This document shows positions 29,699 to 40,265 of a stretch of DNA of 64,000 bases, in pieces (the first letter of the stretch is position 1; every line of letters begins with the position of its first letter). The stretch lies in contig NZ_CP067101.1 in assembly GCF_016616425.1 (NCBI RefSeq), positions 3,162,001 through 3,226,000 on the forward strand, given 5' to 3'. Made by a program: the position numbers and the translations under genes. The DNA is from Bradyrhizobium diazoefficiens. Its GTDB lineage: Bacteria; Pseudomonadota; Alphaproteobacteria; Rhizobiales; Xanthobacteraceae. The notes under the pieces were generated by a model. The model made no database searches, was not told where the DNA came from, and worked only from the letters and a program-made list of their open reading frames with translations.

Positions 29699-31072
29699 TC
29701 ATGCGCGCGGCGGCTCGGCGTGGCTGATCACGCGCTTCACGCTCGGGAAGGCGCGCCGCAGCGCGCGCTCGATCGCGTCGACATGCTCGTGCACCTTGAT
29801 CACGCTCATCGATGGTGCCGCGCGGCAGTGGAAGTTGACGATCTCGCCGGCATCGGTGTTGCGGACGCGGACATTGTGGATGTCGTGAATATCGCCTTCG
29901 CCGGCGAACTCGGCCAGCGCGGCGGCGATCGTCTGCACCCGATCCGGGGCGGCATCGATTCCGAACGGAATTTCCGGTTCCAACGGCTCGATATGGACGT
30001 CGACCTCGACATCCTCGCCGAACTCCTCCTGGATGTTGCGCTCCAGCGTGTTGGCGACATCATGGGCGGCGTCGAGCCGCATTCCGCCATCGACTTCGAG
30101 GTCGATGCTGACGATCAGCTTGGCGCCGAGATCGTGCACCGTGACATGGTGGACGGCGAGGCCCGAATTGCGCGCGATCACCATGATGCGGTCGCGCACG
30201 GTCTCGTTGTCGCGCGCGACGGGGACGGGGATGAAGGAGAGATCGGCATCGCCGAACGCGTTGGCCACGGCGGCCTGCGCCTTGCGCTTGATCTCCTCGA
30301 CCCGGTCGATCGGATAGGTGCGCGGTACCTTGGCAATGGTGTCGATGAACGTGGTCGCTCCGACCATGCGCAGCCGCAGCCGCTCGACGTCGATCACGCC
30401 GGGAACGCCGCGGATCGCGGCCGTGGCCTTCTCCTGCGCGCCCTCGGGGGCGCGGTCGACCAGCGTCTGCACGGTCGAGCCGGCCATGCGCAGGCCGAGA
30501 GCTGCGATCATTACGGCGACCGCGGCCGCCGCCGCGGCGTCGCCCCACCAGAAGCCGAGGGCCGCGAGAATCAGGCCCACAATCACCGCGAACGAGCCCA
30601 TCACGTCGGAGGCGAAATGCAGGGCATCGGCCGCGAGCGCCTGGCTTCTCGTCTCGCGCGCGGCGCGATGCAGGGCGCGGGCGCGCCAGAGATTGACGAC
30701 GATGTCGATCACCAGCACCACGAAGGGCACGGCCGAAATGGTCGGCGGCGGGGTTCCCTCGCGCAGCCGACTGTAGGCCTCGACCAGGATGCCGCCGGCG
30801 AGCACGTAAAGCAGGGCGGTGACGCCCAGCGCCGAGATGCTCTCCAGCTTGCCGTGGCCGTAATGATGTTCGTCGTCCGCCGGCTTGTCGGATACCCGCA
30901 CCACCGCCCATGTGATGATTGTTGCGACCAGGTCGATCGAGGAGTGCAGGGCCTCGGAGATCAGTGCGAGCGAGCCGATCGCGATCCCGACCGCGAACTT
31001 GGCCGCCGCCATGCCGCCGCTGGCGACGATCGAGATCGCGGCGACCGAGGTCTTATCGTGCTGGGAGGTCAT
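29699..31072 (-). CDS. Cation diffusion facilitator family transporter
   Basis: A 457-residue CDF exporter of divalent metals (Zn, Mn, Fe, Co or Ni) in exchange for protons. Membrane helices begin at SVAAISIVASGGMAAAKFAV. The metal site motifs are SLALISEALHSSIDLVAT (HxxxD) and AADALHFASDVMGS. The loop DEHHYGHGKLE is typical. The soluble domain is unusually long and contains a duplicated metal-binding (ZT-dimer) region, with His-rich segments HHVTVHDLGAKLIVSIDLEV and NFHCRAAPSM, explaining the extra length over the usual 300. Metal specificity is not assigned. Confidence 0.93.
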   Translation of the reverse strand: MTSQHDKTSVAAISIVASGGMAAAKFAVGIAIGSLALISEALHSSIDLVATIITWAVVRVSDKPADDEHHYGHGKLESISALGVTALLYVLAGGILVEAYSRLREGTPPPTISAVPFVVLVIDIVVNLWRARALHRAARETRSQALAADALHFASDVMGSFAVIVGLILAALGFWWGDAAAAAAVAVMIAALGLRMAGSTVQTLVDRAPEGAQEKATAAIRGVPGVIDVERLRLRMVGATTFIDTIAKVPRTYPIDRVEEIKRKAQAAVANAFGDADLSFIPVPVARDNETVRDRIMVIARNSGLAVHHVTVHDLGAKLIVSIDLEVDGGMRLDAAHDVANTLERNIQEEFGEDVEVDVHIEPLEPEIPFGIDAAPDRVQTIAAALAEFAGEGDIHDIHNVRVRNTDAGEIVNFHCRAAPSMSVIKVHEHVDAIERALRRAFPSVKRVISHAEPPRA

Positions 31073-31164
31073 GACGGGGATTTAGCAGCCCGGCGCCGGA
31101 CATCAAGCGATGATCCACAGGGCTAGTCGCTACTGACTTGCAGGAGCGGGATGCTCGCCCGATC

Positions 31165-31242
31165 CGTCATTCCGGGGTGCCGAAGGCGAACCCAGAATCT
31201 CGAGATTCCGGGCTCGATGCTCCGCATCGCCCCGGAATGACG
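31165..31242. repeat. Palindromic intergenic repeat (CGTCATTCCGGGG type)
   Basis: CGTCATTCCGGGG (31165-31177) faces CCCCGGAATGACG (31230-31242), with a second inner dyad (AGAATCTCGAGATTC-like) between. It sits between a divergently read transporter and the 3' end of the oxidoreductase gene. Same class of genus-typical repeats as at 44849 and 56412, though a different subfamily. Confidence 0.75.
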
Positions 31243-31266
31243 GCGTCACAAAGTTCTACGCACCTT

Positions 31267-32235
31267 CTACACCGTCACCACGATCTTCCCCAGGTGCTTG
31301 TTCGCCTCCATGTGCGCGAAGGCCTGGTCGATGTCGTCGAACGCGAACACCTTGTCGACCGGCAGCTGCAGTTTTCGCGACTCCACCGCGCCCCAGATGT
31401 CCTTGCGGACCTCATCGAAGATCTCGCGGACCTCCTCGATGGTGCGGGTGCGGAAGGTGACGCCGACATAGTCGATGCGGCGCGCCGCATGCAGGTCGAA
31501 GTTGAAATCGGCATGGGTGCCGCCGAGCCGGCCAACATTGACGATGCGGCCCATCACCTTGGTTGCGGCGAGGTTCTGATTGGCGAGCTTGCCCGAGACC
31601 TGGTCCACGATGAGATCGACGCCTTCGCCGCCGGTCGCCGTCAGCACCTCGTCGACCCATTTGGGATCGGAGGAATCGATGGCGAGGTCGGCGCCATAGT
31701 CCTTCAGCCGGCCGCGGCGATGGGCATCGGTCGACGAGCCGATCACGAGTTTTGCGCCCTTGAGCCTGGCGATCTGCATCGCCATCAGCCCGACGCCGGA
31801 GCTGGCGCCCTGGATCAGCACGCTCTGGCCCGGCTGCACGCCGCCGACGGTGACGACGGCGTTGTGCATGGTTGCGAGCGCGACGGGCAAGGTGGCCGCC
31901 TCCTCGAAGTTCATGTTCGAGGGCGTGTGAAACAGCCGGCCGTGGTCGGCCAATGTGTATTCGGCAAACGCCGCGCCGCCGGAGCCCATGATGCGATCGC
32001 CGATCTTGATGCCTTTTGCATCCGGACCGAGTTCGGCGACCTCGCCGGCCCATTCCATTCCGAGCACGGCGCCGACGCCGCCGGCTGCGCCATGGGCGTG
32101 GCCCTTGCGCATGCCGGTGTCGGCGCGGTTCAGGGCGCAGGCCCGCACGCGGACCAGAACCTGCGTGCCTTTGGGTGTCGGTTGAGCAACGTCGGAAATC
32201 CGAGCGCCGTCAGGACTATAGACATAAGCCTTCAT
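31267..32235 (-). CDS. Zinc-independent medium-chain dehydrogenase/quinone oxidoreductase
   Basis: 322 residues with the MDR fold: GroES-like domain (MKAYVYSPDGARISDVAQPT, ACALNRADTGMRKGHAHG), then a Rossmann domain with the NADPH motif GASSGVGLMAMQIA. The catalytic-zinc cysteine position is replaced (ALNRADTGMRKG), as in the quinone oxidoreductase branch, so it should be zinc-independent. It lies 25 bp after the nitronate monooxygenase gene on the same strand and is probably co-transcribed. Substrate unknown, plausibly a quinone or an enoyl compound. Confidence 0.9.
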   Translation of the reverse strand: MKAYVYSPDGARISDVAQPTPKGTQVLVRVRACALNRADTGMRKGHAHGAAGGVGAVLGMEWAGEVAELGPDAKGIKIGDRIMGSGGAAFAEYTLADHGRLFHTPSNMNFEEAATLPVALATMHNAVVTVGGVQPGQSVLIQGASSGVGLMAMQIARLKGAKLVIGSSTDAHRRGRLKDYGADLAIDSSDPKWVDEVLTATGGEGVDLIVDQVSGKLANQNLAATKVMGRIVNVGRLGGTHADFNFDLHAARRIDYVGVTFRTRTIEEVREIFDEVRKDIWGAVESRKLQLPVDKVFAFDDIDQAFAHMEANKHLGKIVVTV

Positions 32236-32260
32236 GAATCACTCTCGCTTCTTGCAGTGA

Positions 32261-34224
<1,964 letters not shown>

Positions 34225-34266
34225 GCTATGGCCCTCGCCTGTCGGCCGCTTACGCTAGTTTGCGCG

Positions 34267-34464
34267 TCAGTAGCGCGCTCCGACCGGGCCCGGCGCCTTG
34301 CCGATCGGGGCCTTTCCAACCGGGCTCTTGCCAACCGGCATCTTGCCGATCGGCGCCTGCTCGGCCGGATAGGCCGGCACGGGCTGGCGGCGCGGCAGAT
34401 CCGCAGCGTTCGCGGCCGTCACCAGAGCAAGCGTGGCACCCAGAGCAATTACAATCTTCTTCAC
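34267..34464 (-). CDS. Small secreted protein with tandem PxGK repeats, 65 aa
   Basis: MKKIVIALGATLALVTAANA is a clear signal peptide, and ADLPRRQPVP after it looks like the mature N-terminus of Omp25/Omp31 porins of this group. The rest is four 5-residue repeats (PIGKM, PVGKS, PVGKA, PIGKA) ending GPVGARY. The mature part has about 45 residues, basic and proline-rich. It could be a truncated porin leader that acquired a repeat, or an exported peptide. RBS and start look normal. Confidence 0.65.
   Translation of the reverse strand: MKKIVIALGATLALVTAANAADLPRRQPVPAYPAEQAPIGKMPVGKSPVGKAPIGKAPGPVGARY
34295..34354 (-). repeat. Four 15-bp tandem repeats inside the small secreted gene
   Basis: Units GCCTTGCCGATCGGG, GCCTTTCCAACCGGG, CTCTTGCCAACCGGC and ATCTTGCCGATCGGC are arranged head to tail, each encoding one P-(I/V)-G-K-x unit on the - strand. 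In-frame copy change would alter only protein length. Confidence 0.85.
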
Positions 34465-34723
34465 AGCGATACCCCTAGAAGGTTTGGTCCAAACACGGCA
34501 GTGCCGTGCCCCCAGACACGCCTCACAGAAGGGCGGTCGAATGCGTCCAAGTTGCGGCGCGCACGGGACATGTTGGCGGCATCTGTCGGGCGCGCGGAGA
34601 TGTGATGTGTACGGATGTTTCGGAGGTGTGTGACGGCGATCTCGTAGCCCGCATCGCTGGGATTTCCCGAACTTGGGACGCTCGATCGGTCCGCAAGCCC
34701 GGCCATGACGACAGGAGAACGAA

Positions 34724-35509
34724 TTACAGCCGAAACTCGTTGGTCAGCTCGCCAATGCCGTCGATCGCGACGGTCACCGTGTTCACCGGCTCCTTCATCA
34801 CGCCGACGCCGACCGAGGTGCCGACGGCGATGAGGTCGCCAGGCAGCAAGGTCATGTCATGGGAGATCTTGCTGACCAATTCCTGCGCCGTGAAAATCAT
34901 GTCGGAGATCGGATAGTTCTGCCGCTCCGCGCCGTTGAGGATGGTGCGGACCGTGAGTTTTGCGGGATCGAGGCCGGTTGCGATGACGGGGCCGAACGGG
35001 CCGTAATCGTCGATGCCCTTGGCGCGGGCCCATTGCGGGAATGTAGGATCGCTCGTCAGGATGTCGTTGGCGGTGATGTCGTTGACGCAGGTATAGCCGA
35101 AGATGAAGCTGTTCGCTTCGCCCGGCGAGACGCGGGCGCAGGTCCTGCCGATGACGATGCCGAGCTCGCCCTCATAGGTGGTCTTGCCGTCGTAATAAGA
35201 GGGACGGCGGATCACGGCGCCCGGCGTCGTGACGCTGGTGGTGGCCTTGAGCAGATAGAGCGGCTCGGGCGGCTCGGGCTGGTTGAGCTTGGCCGCAAGC
35301 GCGTGAAAATTATTCCAGAGCGCGACGATCTTGCCGGGCACGCAAGGAGCGAGCAGCTCGACTTCCGACAGTACCAGCGTCTTGCCGGTGGCCGCATGGC
35401 GGCCGAACATCTCGCCCTCATGCACGCTGATGCCTGCCGAGGTCAGGGTGCCGAAACCGGTTGCGCCCTTGTTCCGGAAGCGCAGCCACCTTTTCACCTC
35501 GGTTGTCAT
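34724..35509 (-). CDS. Fumarylacetoacetate hydrolase family protein
   Basis: A 261-residue FAH-fold enzyme. Metal-binding signatures are YEGELGIVIGRTCARVSPGE (ExE) and YTCVNDITANDI, and the tail has LLPGDLIAVGTSVGVGVM. Relatives hydrolyse or decarboxylate acylpyruvates and 2-hydroxyhepta-dienedioates. The ATG at 35509 shares its first base with the TGA of the upstream reductase gene (TGATG), so the two are translationally coupled. Substrate unknown. Confidence 0.9.
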   Translation of the reverse strand: MTTEVKRWLRFRNKGATGFGTLTSAGISVHEGEMFGRHAATGKTLVLSEVELLAPCVPGKIVALWNNFHALAAKLNQPEPPEPLYLLKATTSVTTPGAVIRRPSYYDGKTTYEGELGIVIGRTCARVSPGEANSFIFGYTCVNDITANDILTSDPTFPQWARAKGIDDYGPFGPVIATGLDPAKLTVRTILNGAERQNYPISDMIFTAQELVSKISHDMTLLPGDLIAVGTSVGVGVMKEPVNTVTVAIDGIGELTNEFRL

Positions 35510-36528
35510 CACGCCACCGCCAGTGCGCGCTGGTCTGATGGCGTCGAGACGCCGTCATAGAGGCCGGCGATGCGGGCGCGCTGGGTCACCATCGCCAGCA
35601 CCGAGTCGAGCGCGGGCGTCGGGATACCGGTCAGGCGTCCCATCTCCTGCACCACGGTGACGAGCGGGTCGATCTCCATGGGGCGGCCGCGCTCGAGATC
35701 CTGCAACATCGAGGTCTTGTGGGCGCCGACCTTGCGGGCGCCCTCGATGCGGCGCTCGACGTCGACGCGGAAATTGACCCCGAAAGTCTCGGCGATGGCT
35801 TGCGTCTCCACCATGATGGCGCGCGACAGCGCGCGCGTCGCCGGATCGGTGCAGATCACGTCGAGGGTCGCGTGGGTGAGCGCGCTGATCGGGTTGAAGC
35901 AGACATTGCCCCAGAGCTTCAGCCAGATCTCGTCGCGGATGCGGTCGAGCACCGGGGCCTTGAGGCCAGCGGCGGCGAAGAGATCGGCGAGGCGCTGCAC
36001 GTCCGGCGTAATTTCGCCGGAGGGTTCGCCGAGCGGGAAGTTGTTGCCGTAGACGTGGCGGATCACGCCGGGTGCCTCGATCTCGGTCGCGGGATAGACG
36101 ATGCAGCCGATGGCGCGCTCGGCCCCTAACTCGCGCCATTGTCGTCCGCCGGGGTCGATGCTCTCCAGCGTCGCGTTCTCGTATTGGCCGCCGTGCTTGT
36201 AGAAGTACCAATAGGGGATGCCGTTGACGGCGGTGACGATGCGGGTGCGGGGCCCGAGCAGCGGCTGCATCTTCTCGATCACGCCGGTGATCGAATGCGC
36301 CTTCAGCGTGATGATGATGTAGTCCTGCACGCCAAGCTCGGCTGGATCGTCGGTGCAGCGCGGATGGACCGTGTGGTTCTCCTCGCCCGCGAGCAGCGTC
36401 AGGCCGCGCTCGCGCATTGCGGCAAGGTGCGCGCCGCGTGCGATGAGGCCGACATCGGCGCCTGCGCGCGCGAGCTGAACCCCGAGATATCCGCCGATTG
36501 CGCCGGCGCCGTAGATGCAGATCTTCAT
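35509..36528 (-). CDS. 2-Dehydropantoate 2-reductase family protein (PanE-like)
   Basis: A 339-residue NADPH-dependent reductase. The Rossmann motif is MKICIYGAGAIGGYLGVQLA. The catalytic region contains IRDEIWLKLWGNVCFNPISA, with the Lys conserved in ketopantoate reductases, and the C-terminal domain holds MLQDLERGRPMEIDPL with GIPTPALD. Length fits the longer PanE paralogues. Coupling to a FAH-family hydrolase suggests a catabolic 2-oxoacid reductase rather than the pantothenate enzyme, so no panE symbol is given. Confidence 0.9.
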   Translation of the reverse strand: MKICIYGAGAIGGYLGVQLARAGADVGLIARGAHLAAMRERGLTLLAGEENHTVHPRCTDDPAELGVQDYIIITLKAHSITGVIEKMQPLLGPRTRIVTAVNGIPYWYFYKHGGQYENATLESIDPGGRQWRELGAERAIGCIVYPATEIEAPGVIRHVYGNNFPLGEPSGEITPDVQRLADLFAAAGLKAPVLDRIRDEIWLKLWGNVCFNPISALTHATLDVICTDPATRALSRAIMVETQAIAETFGVNFRVDVERRIEGARKVGAHKTSMLQDLERGRPMEIDPLVTVVQEMGRLTGIPTPALDSVLAMVTQRARIAGLYDGVSTPSDQRALAVA

Positions 36529-36633
36529 GAAATCCTCGCGGAGGGAGCCGAAGCCGGAATTTGGGACGAAAGATCTAGTCCGGCTCGGAAGGATCCGAGC
36601 CGGGGCCGGTAGTCACAGGGGACGTCTGTCGCT

Positions 36634-37059
36634 TTAGGCTGCTTGCGGCGTGCCGTTGATGGCCTCGTCGATGGCAGCGGCGATGTCGCGCATGCTGACG
36701 ACGGAGACCAGGCTGTAATCGTCGATGACGGGCAAATGACGGATGTGATGCCGGTTCATCAGATGCCGGACGTGCTCGATCGTGTCGCCCGAAGTGCAGG
36801 ACACGAGCTGCTGCACCGAGACGAGCTGCGAGACCTTGACGTTGACGGCGTGCGCGCCGTGCTCGGCGACGGCGCGCACCACGTCGCGCTCGGTGAACAT
36901 GCCGACCGCGGTGTTGCCCTCGGAGCGGACCACGTCCTTGACCACCAGCGCGCTGATGTTGTTGGCGCGCATCAGCTTGGCGGCGATCCCCACCGTTTCG
37001 TTCATTCGCACCGTGACAACGCGCGGCGTCTTCTTGCGCAGAATGTCTCCGACCAGCAT
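36634..37059 (-). CDS. CBS-domain protein, 141 aa
   Basis: Two CBS motifs form one Bateman module: residues about 10-65 (TPRVVTVRMNETVGIAAKLM, FTERDVVRAVAEHG) and 75-135 (SCTSGDTIEHVRHLMNRHHI, RHLPVIDDYSLVSVVSMRDI). Such modules bind adenine nucleotides and act as energy sensors or accessory regulators. GGGAGG lies just before the ATG at 37059. A 17-bp GntR-type operator lies 35 bp upstream, linking it to the oxalate genes. It is the most distal - strand member of that regulon in the window. Confidence 0.93.
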   Translation of the reverse strand: MLVGDILRKKTPRVVTVRMNETVGIAAKLMRANNISALVVKDVVRSEGNTAVGMFTERDVVRAVAEHGAHAVNVKVSQLVSVQQLVSCTSGDTIEHVRHLMNRHHIRHLPVIDDYSLVSVVSMRDIAAAIDEAINGTPQAA

Positions 37060-37093
37060 TGCAACCTCCCTGGGTGAACGTTGGGGAGAAGTG

Positions 37094-37110
37094 TGGTATA
37101 CATAATGCCA
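37094..37110 (-). promoter_or_regulatory. GntR-type operator, site 1 (CBS gene)
   Basis: TGGTATACATAATGCCA fits the half-site pattern TGG(C/T)AT-N5-ATGCCA. A -35-like TTGACG (37113-37118, - strand) lies two bases away, so a bound repressor would cover the promoter spacer. Confidence 0.65.
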
Positions 37111-37183
37111 ATCGTCAAGCATTGGATTTGGGCGATCCGAAAAATCTTGCGACAGCGTTGCTGACATTTGTCGTCGGAGACAA

Positions 37184-37217
37184 AAAGAAAGGGGCGCATC
37201 GCTGCGCCCCTTTCTTT
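37184..37217 (-). terminator. Rho-independent terminator after the first OFA transporter
   Basis: AAAGAAAGGGGCGCA and TGCGCCCCTTTCTTT form a 15-bp perfect stem with loop TCGC. Read on the - strand it is followed by a T-rich tract. It isolates the transporter gene from the CBS gene, which has its own promoter. Confidence 0.9.
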
Positions 37218-37238
37218 TCGTGCGAAAGCGTGTGGCGG

Positions 37239-38561
37239 CTACGCCGTCTCGGTCTTGGCGCTGGCGGTCGCGGCTTCAATGCTCTCGGCTTCCTTGCCGA
37301 GGATGAAGGAGCGGCGCAGCGGCTTGATCACGAACAGGGCCATCAGCGCCGCCGTCGCGTTCAAGGCCACCGCGACCACGAACACGGCCTTCCAGCCGTA
37401 CGCTGCCGAGATCACGCTGGCGAGTGGAACGAGCAGCGAGGCAGTGCCTTTTGCGGTGTAGAGCATGCCGTTGTTGGTGGTTGCGAATTTCGAGCCGAAG
37501 GTGTCGCCGCTGGTCGCGGGGAACAGCGAATAGATCTCGCCGAACACGCCGAAGTAAACCGCGGTCGCCAGCACGAAGACGATGGGGATGTGACCGTAGG
37601 CCGATAGCGTCAAGAGCATCAGCGCGGCGGTGCCGAAGGCGATGAACATGGTGTGCTCGCGGCCGATCGTGTCGGAGACGAAGCCGAAGAACGGGCGGCC
37701 GAAGCCGTCGAAGATGCGGTCGAGCGAGATCGCGAAGGTCAGCGCCGCCATCTGGAAGCCGGCGAGCGTGACCGGCGTGCTCGCGATCTTGAAGTCGTGC
37801 GCGATCGGGGCGATCTGTGCCGCAGTCATCAAGCCGCCGGATGCGACCATGACGAAGACGAGATACATGACCCAGAAAATAGGGGTTCGCAGCACCTGCG
37901 GCGGGGTGAAGTCGATCTTGGTCTGCGGCAAATTGAGCTGCTTCTTCTTCGGCGGGATCGAGATCCGCGGCGGCTGGATGAAGAAGGCGAGCACGAATAC
38001 GACGAGGCCCTGGCCGATGCCGAAGGTGAAGAATGCGTGCTGATAACCACTCGCTGCGATCATGTGGGCAATCGGCACGACAGTGAGCGCGGCGCCCGCA
38101 CCGAAGCCGGCGGCGGTCGCACCGGCCGCAAGGCCGCGGCGGTCCGGAAACCACTTCAGCGCGTTGCCGACGCAGGTGCCGTACACCGCGCCCGCGCCCA
38201 TGCCGCCGATGACCGCGGCAGCATAGAGCAAGGTGAGCGAATCGGCGTAGGAGTTGAGAATCCAGGACAGCGCGATCATCACGCCGCCGAACATGATGAC
38301 GATGCGTGGGCCGTATTTGTCGACGAACCAGGCCTCGACCGGCACCAGCCAGGTCTCGGTCACGACGAAGACGGTGAAAGCGAGCTGGATCGCGGCACGT
38401 CCCCAGTGATGGGCCGCATCGATCGGGTCGACGAACAGCGTCCAGCCATATTGCAGATTGGCGATCATCGCCATGCAGACGATGCCCATGACGAGCTGGA
38501 GCCAACGGAAACCGGTGCGAAGCGGCGCGGCCGTGACGGCACCATCGGTGCTGGAAATCAT
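37239..38561 (-). CDS. Oxalate/formate antiporter family MFS transporter (first copy)
   Basis: A 440-residue 12-helix major facilitator of the OFA family (OxlT type), which exchanges external oxalate for internal formate. Visible features are MIANLQYGWTLFVDPIDAAH at the start, AGAVYGTCVGNALKWFPDRR with the conserved MFS loop KWFPDRRGLAAG, and EIYSLFPATSGDTFGSKFAT with NNGMLYTAKGTASLLVPLA, typical of OFA proteins. A charged central loop (PPKKKQLNL) separates the two six-helix halves. GGGAGG lies before the ATG at 38561, and an operator like those of the other oxalate genes lies 102 bp upstream. A paralogue follows upstream. Confidence 0.93.
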   Translation of the reverse strand: MISSTDGAVTAAPLRTGFRWLQLVMGIVCMAMIANLQYGWTLFVDPIDAAHHWGRAAIQLAFTVFVVTETWLVPVEAWFVDKYGPRIVIMFGGVMIALSWILNSYADSLTLLYAAAVIGGMGAGAVYGTCVGNALKWFPDRRGLAAGATAAGFGAGAALTVVPIAHMIAASGYQHAFFTFGIGQGLVVFVLAFFIQPPRISIPPKKKQLNLPQTKIDFTPPQVLRTPIFWVMYLVFVMVASGGLMTAAQIAPIAHDFKIASTPVTLAGFQMAALTFAISLDRIFDGFGRPFFGFVSDTIGREHTMFIAFGTAALMLLTLSAYGHIPIVFVLATAVYFGVFGEIYSLFPATSGDTFGSKFATTNNGMLYTAKGTASLLVPLASVISAAYGWKAVFVVAVALNATAALMALFVIKPLRRSFILGKEAESIEAATASAKTETA

Positions 38562-38662
38562 AAGAACCTCCCAACGCGCCTGATTGATTGCGATGCAGGA
38601 TGACAAGATGACCTGATGTCGCAAATGTTGTGGCTTATCGTCGCAAGCGCTGGGGCGAAGCT

Positions 38663-38679
38663 TGGTATACCATATCCCA
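38663..38679 (-). promoter_or_regulatory. GntR-type operator, site 2 (first OFA gene)
   Basis: TGGTATACCATATCCCA differs from the TGGCAT-N5-ATGCCA palindrome at one key base of the right half. A TTGCTT (-35-like, - strand) at 38682-38687 is two bases away, the same geometry as at sites 1, 3 and 5. Confidence 0.6.
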
Positions 38680-38760
38680 GAAAGCAAGCCCTAACTTGGC
38701 CCTATGCGCGAGAAAATGTGCGGTTCCCAGGGGCGATACGCGAAGGCCTCGCGCGAAACG

Positions 38761-38788
38761 AAAACGCCCGGCCGCGAGGGCCGGGCGT
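38761..38788 (-). terminator. Rho-independent terminator after the second OFA transporter
   Basis: A 10-bp stem (ACGCCCGGCC with GGCCGGGCGT) and loop GCGAG are followed on the - strand by TTTTCGTTT. It ends transcription of the transporter gene that stops at 38832. Confidence 0.88.
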
Positions 38789-38800
38789 CTGCTCGATCAA

Positions 38801-38829
38801 GAGCTATGATGGAGAGCTATGATGGAGAG
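38801..38829. repeat. 13-bp tandem duplication
   Basis: GAGCTATGATGGA occurs twice head to tail plus a partial third unit, just beyond the stop codon of the second OFA gene. It looks like a small replication-slippage duplication with no clear role. Confidence 0.8.
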
Positions 38830-38831
38830 TG

Positions 38832-40118
38832 TCAGGCAGTCGATTTCGCCACCACGACCTTGCGCCAGGGTTTGAGCACCGCAATCGCGAGCAGCGAAGC
38901 CAGGATGTTGGCGCCGGCCGCGATGATGAAGACGTTGTCCCAATGGCCCGACGACTGCTGCATGTAGTTGGCGATCGGGACGAGCAGTGAGGCGGTGCCC
39001 TTTGCGGTGTAGAGCAATCCGGCATTGGTGGTCGCGAACTTCGCGCCGAACGTATCGGTGCAGGTCGACGGGAACAGCGAGTAGATTTCTCCCCATGCGA
39101 AGAACACGAGGCCCGACAGGATCACGAACCAGATCGGATCATGGCCCCAGAGGTAGAGCATCCAGATGCCGATTCCTTCCAGGCCGAAGGCGATGAACAT
39201 CGTGTTCTCGCGGCCGATCATGTCGGAGATCCAGCCGAAGAATGGACGCGTCAGGCCGTTGAGCACGCGGTCGATCGTGGCCGCGAACGTCACCGCAGTC
39301 ATCGTCACCGCCATCAGCGTGACCGGCACGGCATCGACCTTCCAGTCGACCGCGATCGGCTTCAGGTTCGCGGTCACCATCAACCCGCCGGCGCCGACGA
39401 TCACGAACATGAAGTACATCAGCCAGAAGATCGGCTGACGCAGCACCTCGGTCGGCTGATAGTTGCGGCGGCTCTGGGCCTGCGCGGCGTTCGTCGTCGC
39501 GTTCGGCACCTGGCCGGCCTTTGGCGCGAACAGGAAGAAGGCGAGAATGCAGATGACGATGCCTTGCCCGAGACCGAAATACAGGAACGTGGTCTGGAAA
39601 CCGCTGCCCTTGATCATCGCCTGGATCGGCGCGACCGTGAGCGCGGAGCCTGCACCGAAGCCCGCCGCCGTGATGCCCGCGGCAAGACCGCGCTTGTCGG
39701 GGAACCATTTCAGTGCATTGCCGACGCAGGTGCCATAGACGGCGCCGGCGCCGATGCCCGCGATGATCATGCCGAAATAGAAACCGTTGAGCGTGGTGGC
39801 TTGCGCGTTAATTGCCCAGCCGATGGCGCAAAGCACACCGCCGATGAGCACGACGAGGCGCGGACCGTATTTGTCGACGAACCAGCCTTCGACCGGCACG
39901 AGCCAGGTCTCGAACAAAACAAAAAGAGTGAAGGCCCACTGGATCGACGCACGATCCCAGCCGAATTTCTTCTGGATGTCGGGGACGAAGAACGTCCAGC
40001 CGTACTGATAGTTGGCGATCATCACCATCGCCCCTACACCGATCGCCAGTTGCGCCCAGCGATACGCGTCGCTCACGCGCGCGGTTGTAGGGGCCGTTGC
40101 CTGCACCATGTCCGTCAT
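38832..40118 (-). CDS. Oxalate/formate antiporter family MFS transporter (second copy)
   Basis: A 428-residue OFA-family transporter parallel to the downstream copy: MIANYQYGWTFFVPDIQKKF, AGAVYGTCVGNALKWFPDKR, EIYSLFPSTCTDTFGAKFAT and NAGLLYTAKGTASLLVPIA align with the equivalents of the 440-aa protein. The charged central loop differs (FAPKAGQVPNATTNAAQAQS). GGGAGG precedes the ATG at 40118. Its own operator and its own terminator show that it is a separate transcription unit, not part of an operon with the first copy. Tandem duplication followed by divergence is likely, perhaps giving different substrates such as oxalate and formate. Confidence 0.93.
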   Translation of the reverse strand: MTDMVQATAPTTARVSDAYRWAQLAIGVGAMVMIANYQYGWTFFVPDIQKKFGWDRASIQWAFTLFVLFETWLVPVEGWFVDKYGPRLVVLIGGVLCAIGWAINAQATTLNGFYFGMIIAGIGAGAVYGTCVGNALKWFPDKRGLAAGITAAGFGAGSALTVAPIQAMIKGSGFQTTFLYFGLGQGIVICILAFFLFAPKAGQVPNATTNAAQAQSRRNYQPTEVLRQPIFWLMYFMFVIVGAGGLMVTANLKPIAVDWKVDAVPVTLMAVTMTAVTFAATIDRVLNGLTRPFFGWISDMIGRENTMFIAFGLEGIGIWMLYLWGHDPIWFVILSGLVFFAWGEIYSLFPSTCTDTFGAKFATTNAGLLYTAKGTASLLVPIANYMQQSSGHWDNVFIIAAGANILASLLAIAVLKPWRKVVVAKSTA

Positions 40119-40168
40119 AAAGCCTCCCGTGGCGCCTCTCATTTTTCTGCGAGCGCTCGGAGGCATTC

Positions 40169-40185
40169 TTGTATGCATTATGCCA
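40169..40185 (-). promoter_or_regulatory. GntR-type operator, site 3 (second OFA gene)
   Basis: TTGTATGCATTATGCCA has the intact ATGCCA half and a degenerate left half. A -35-like TTGAAG (40188-40193, - strand) lies two bases away. It is 50 bp before the second OFA start codon. Confidence 0.6.
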
Positions 40186-40265
40186 AGCTTCAAGCGCTGG
40201 TCCGATCACCGTGCGCAAATGTCGCAGGCCTGGTTCGGCTGTGACTCGGACACAGCACAATTAGA

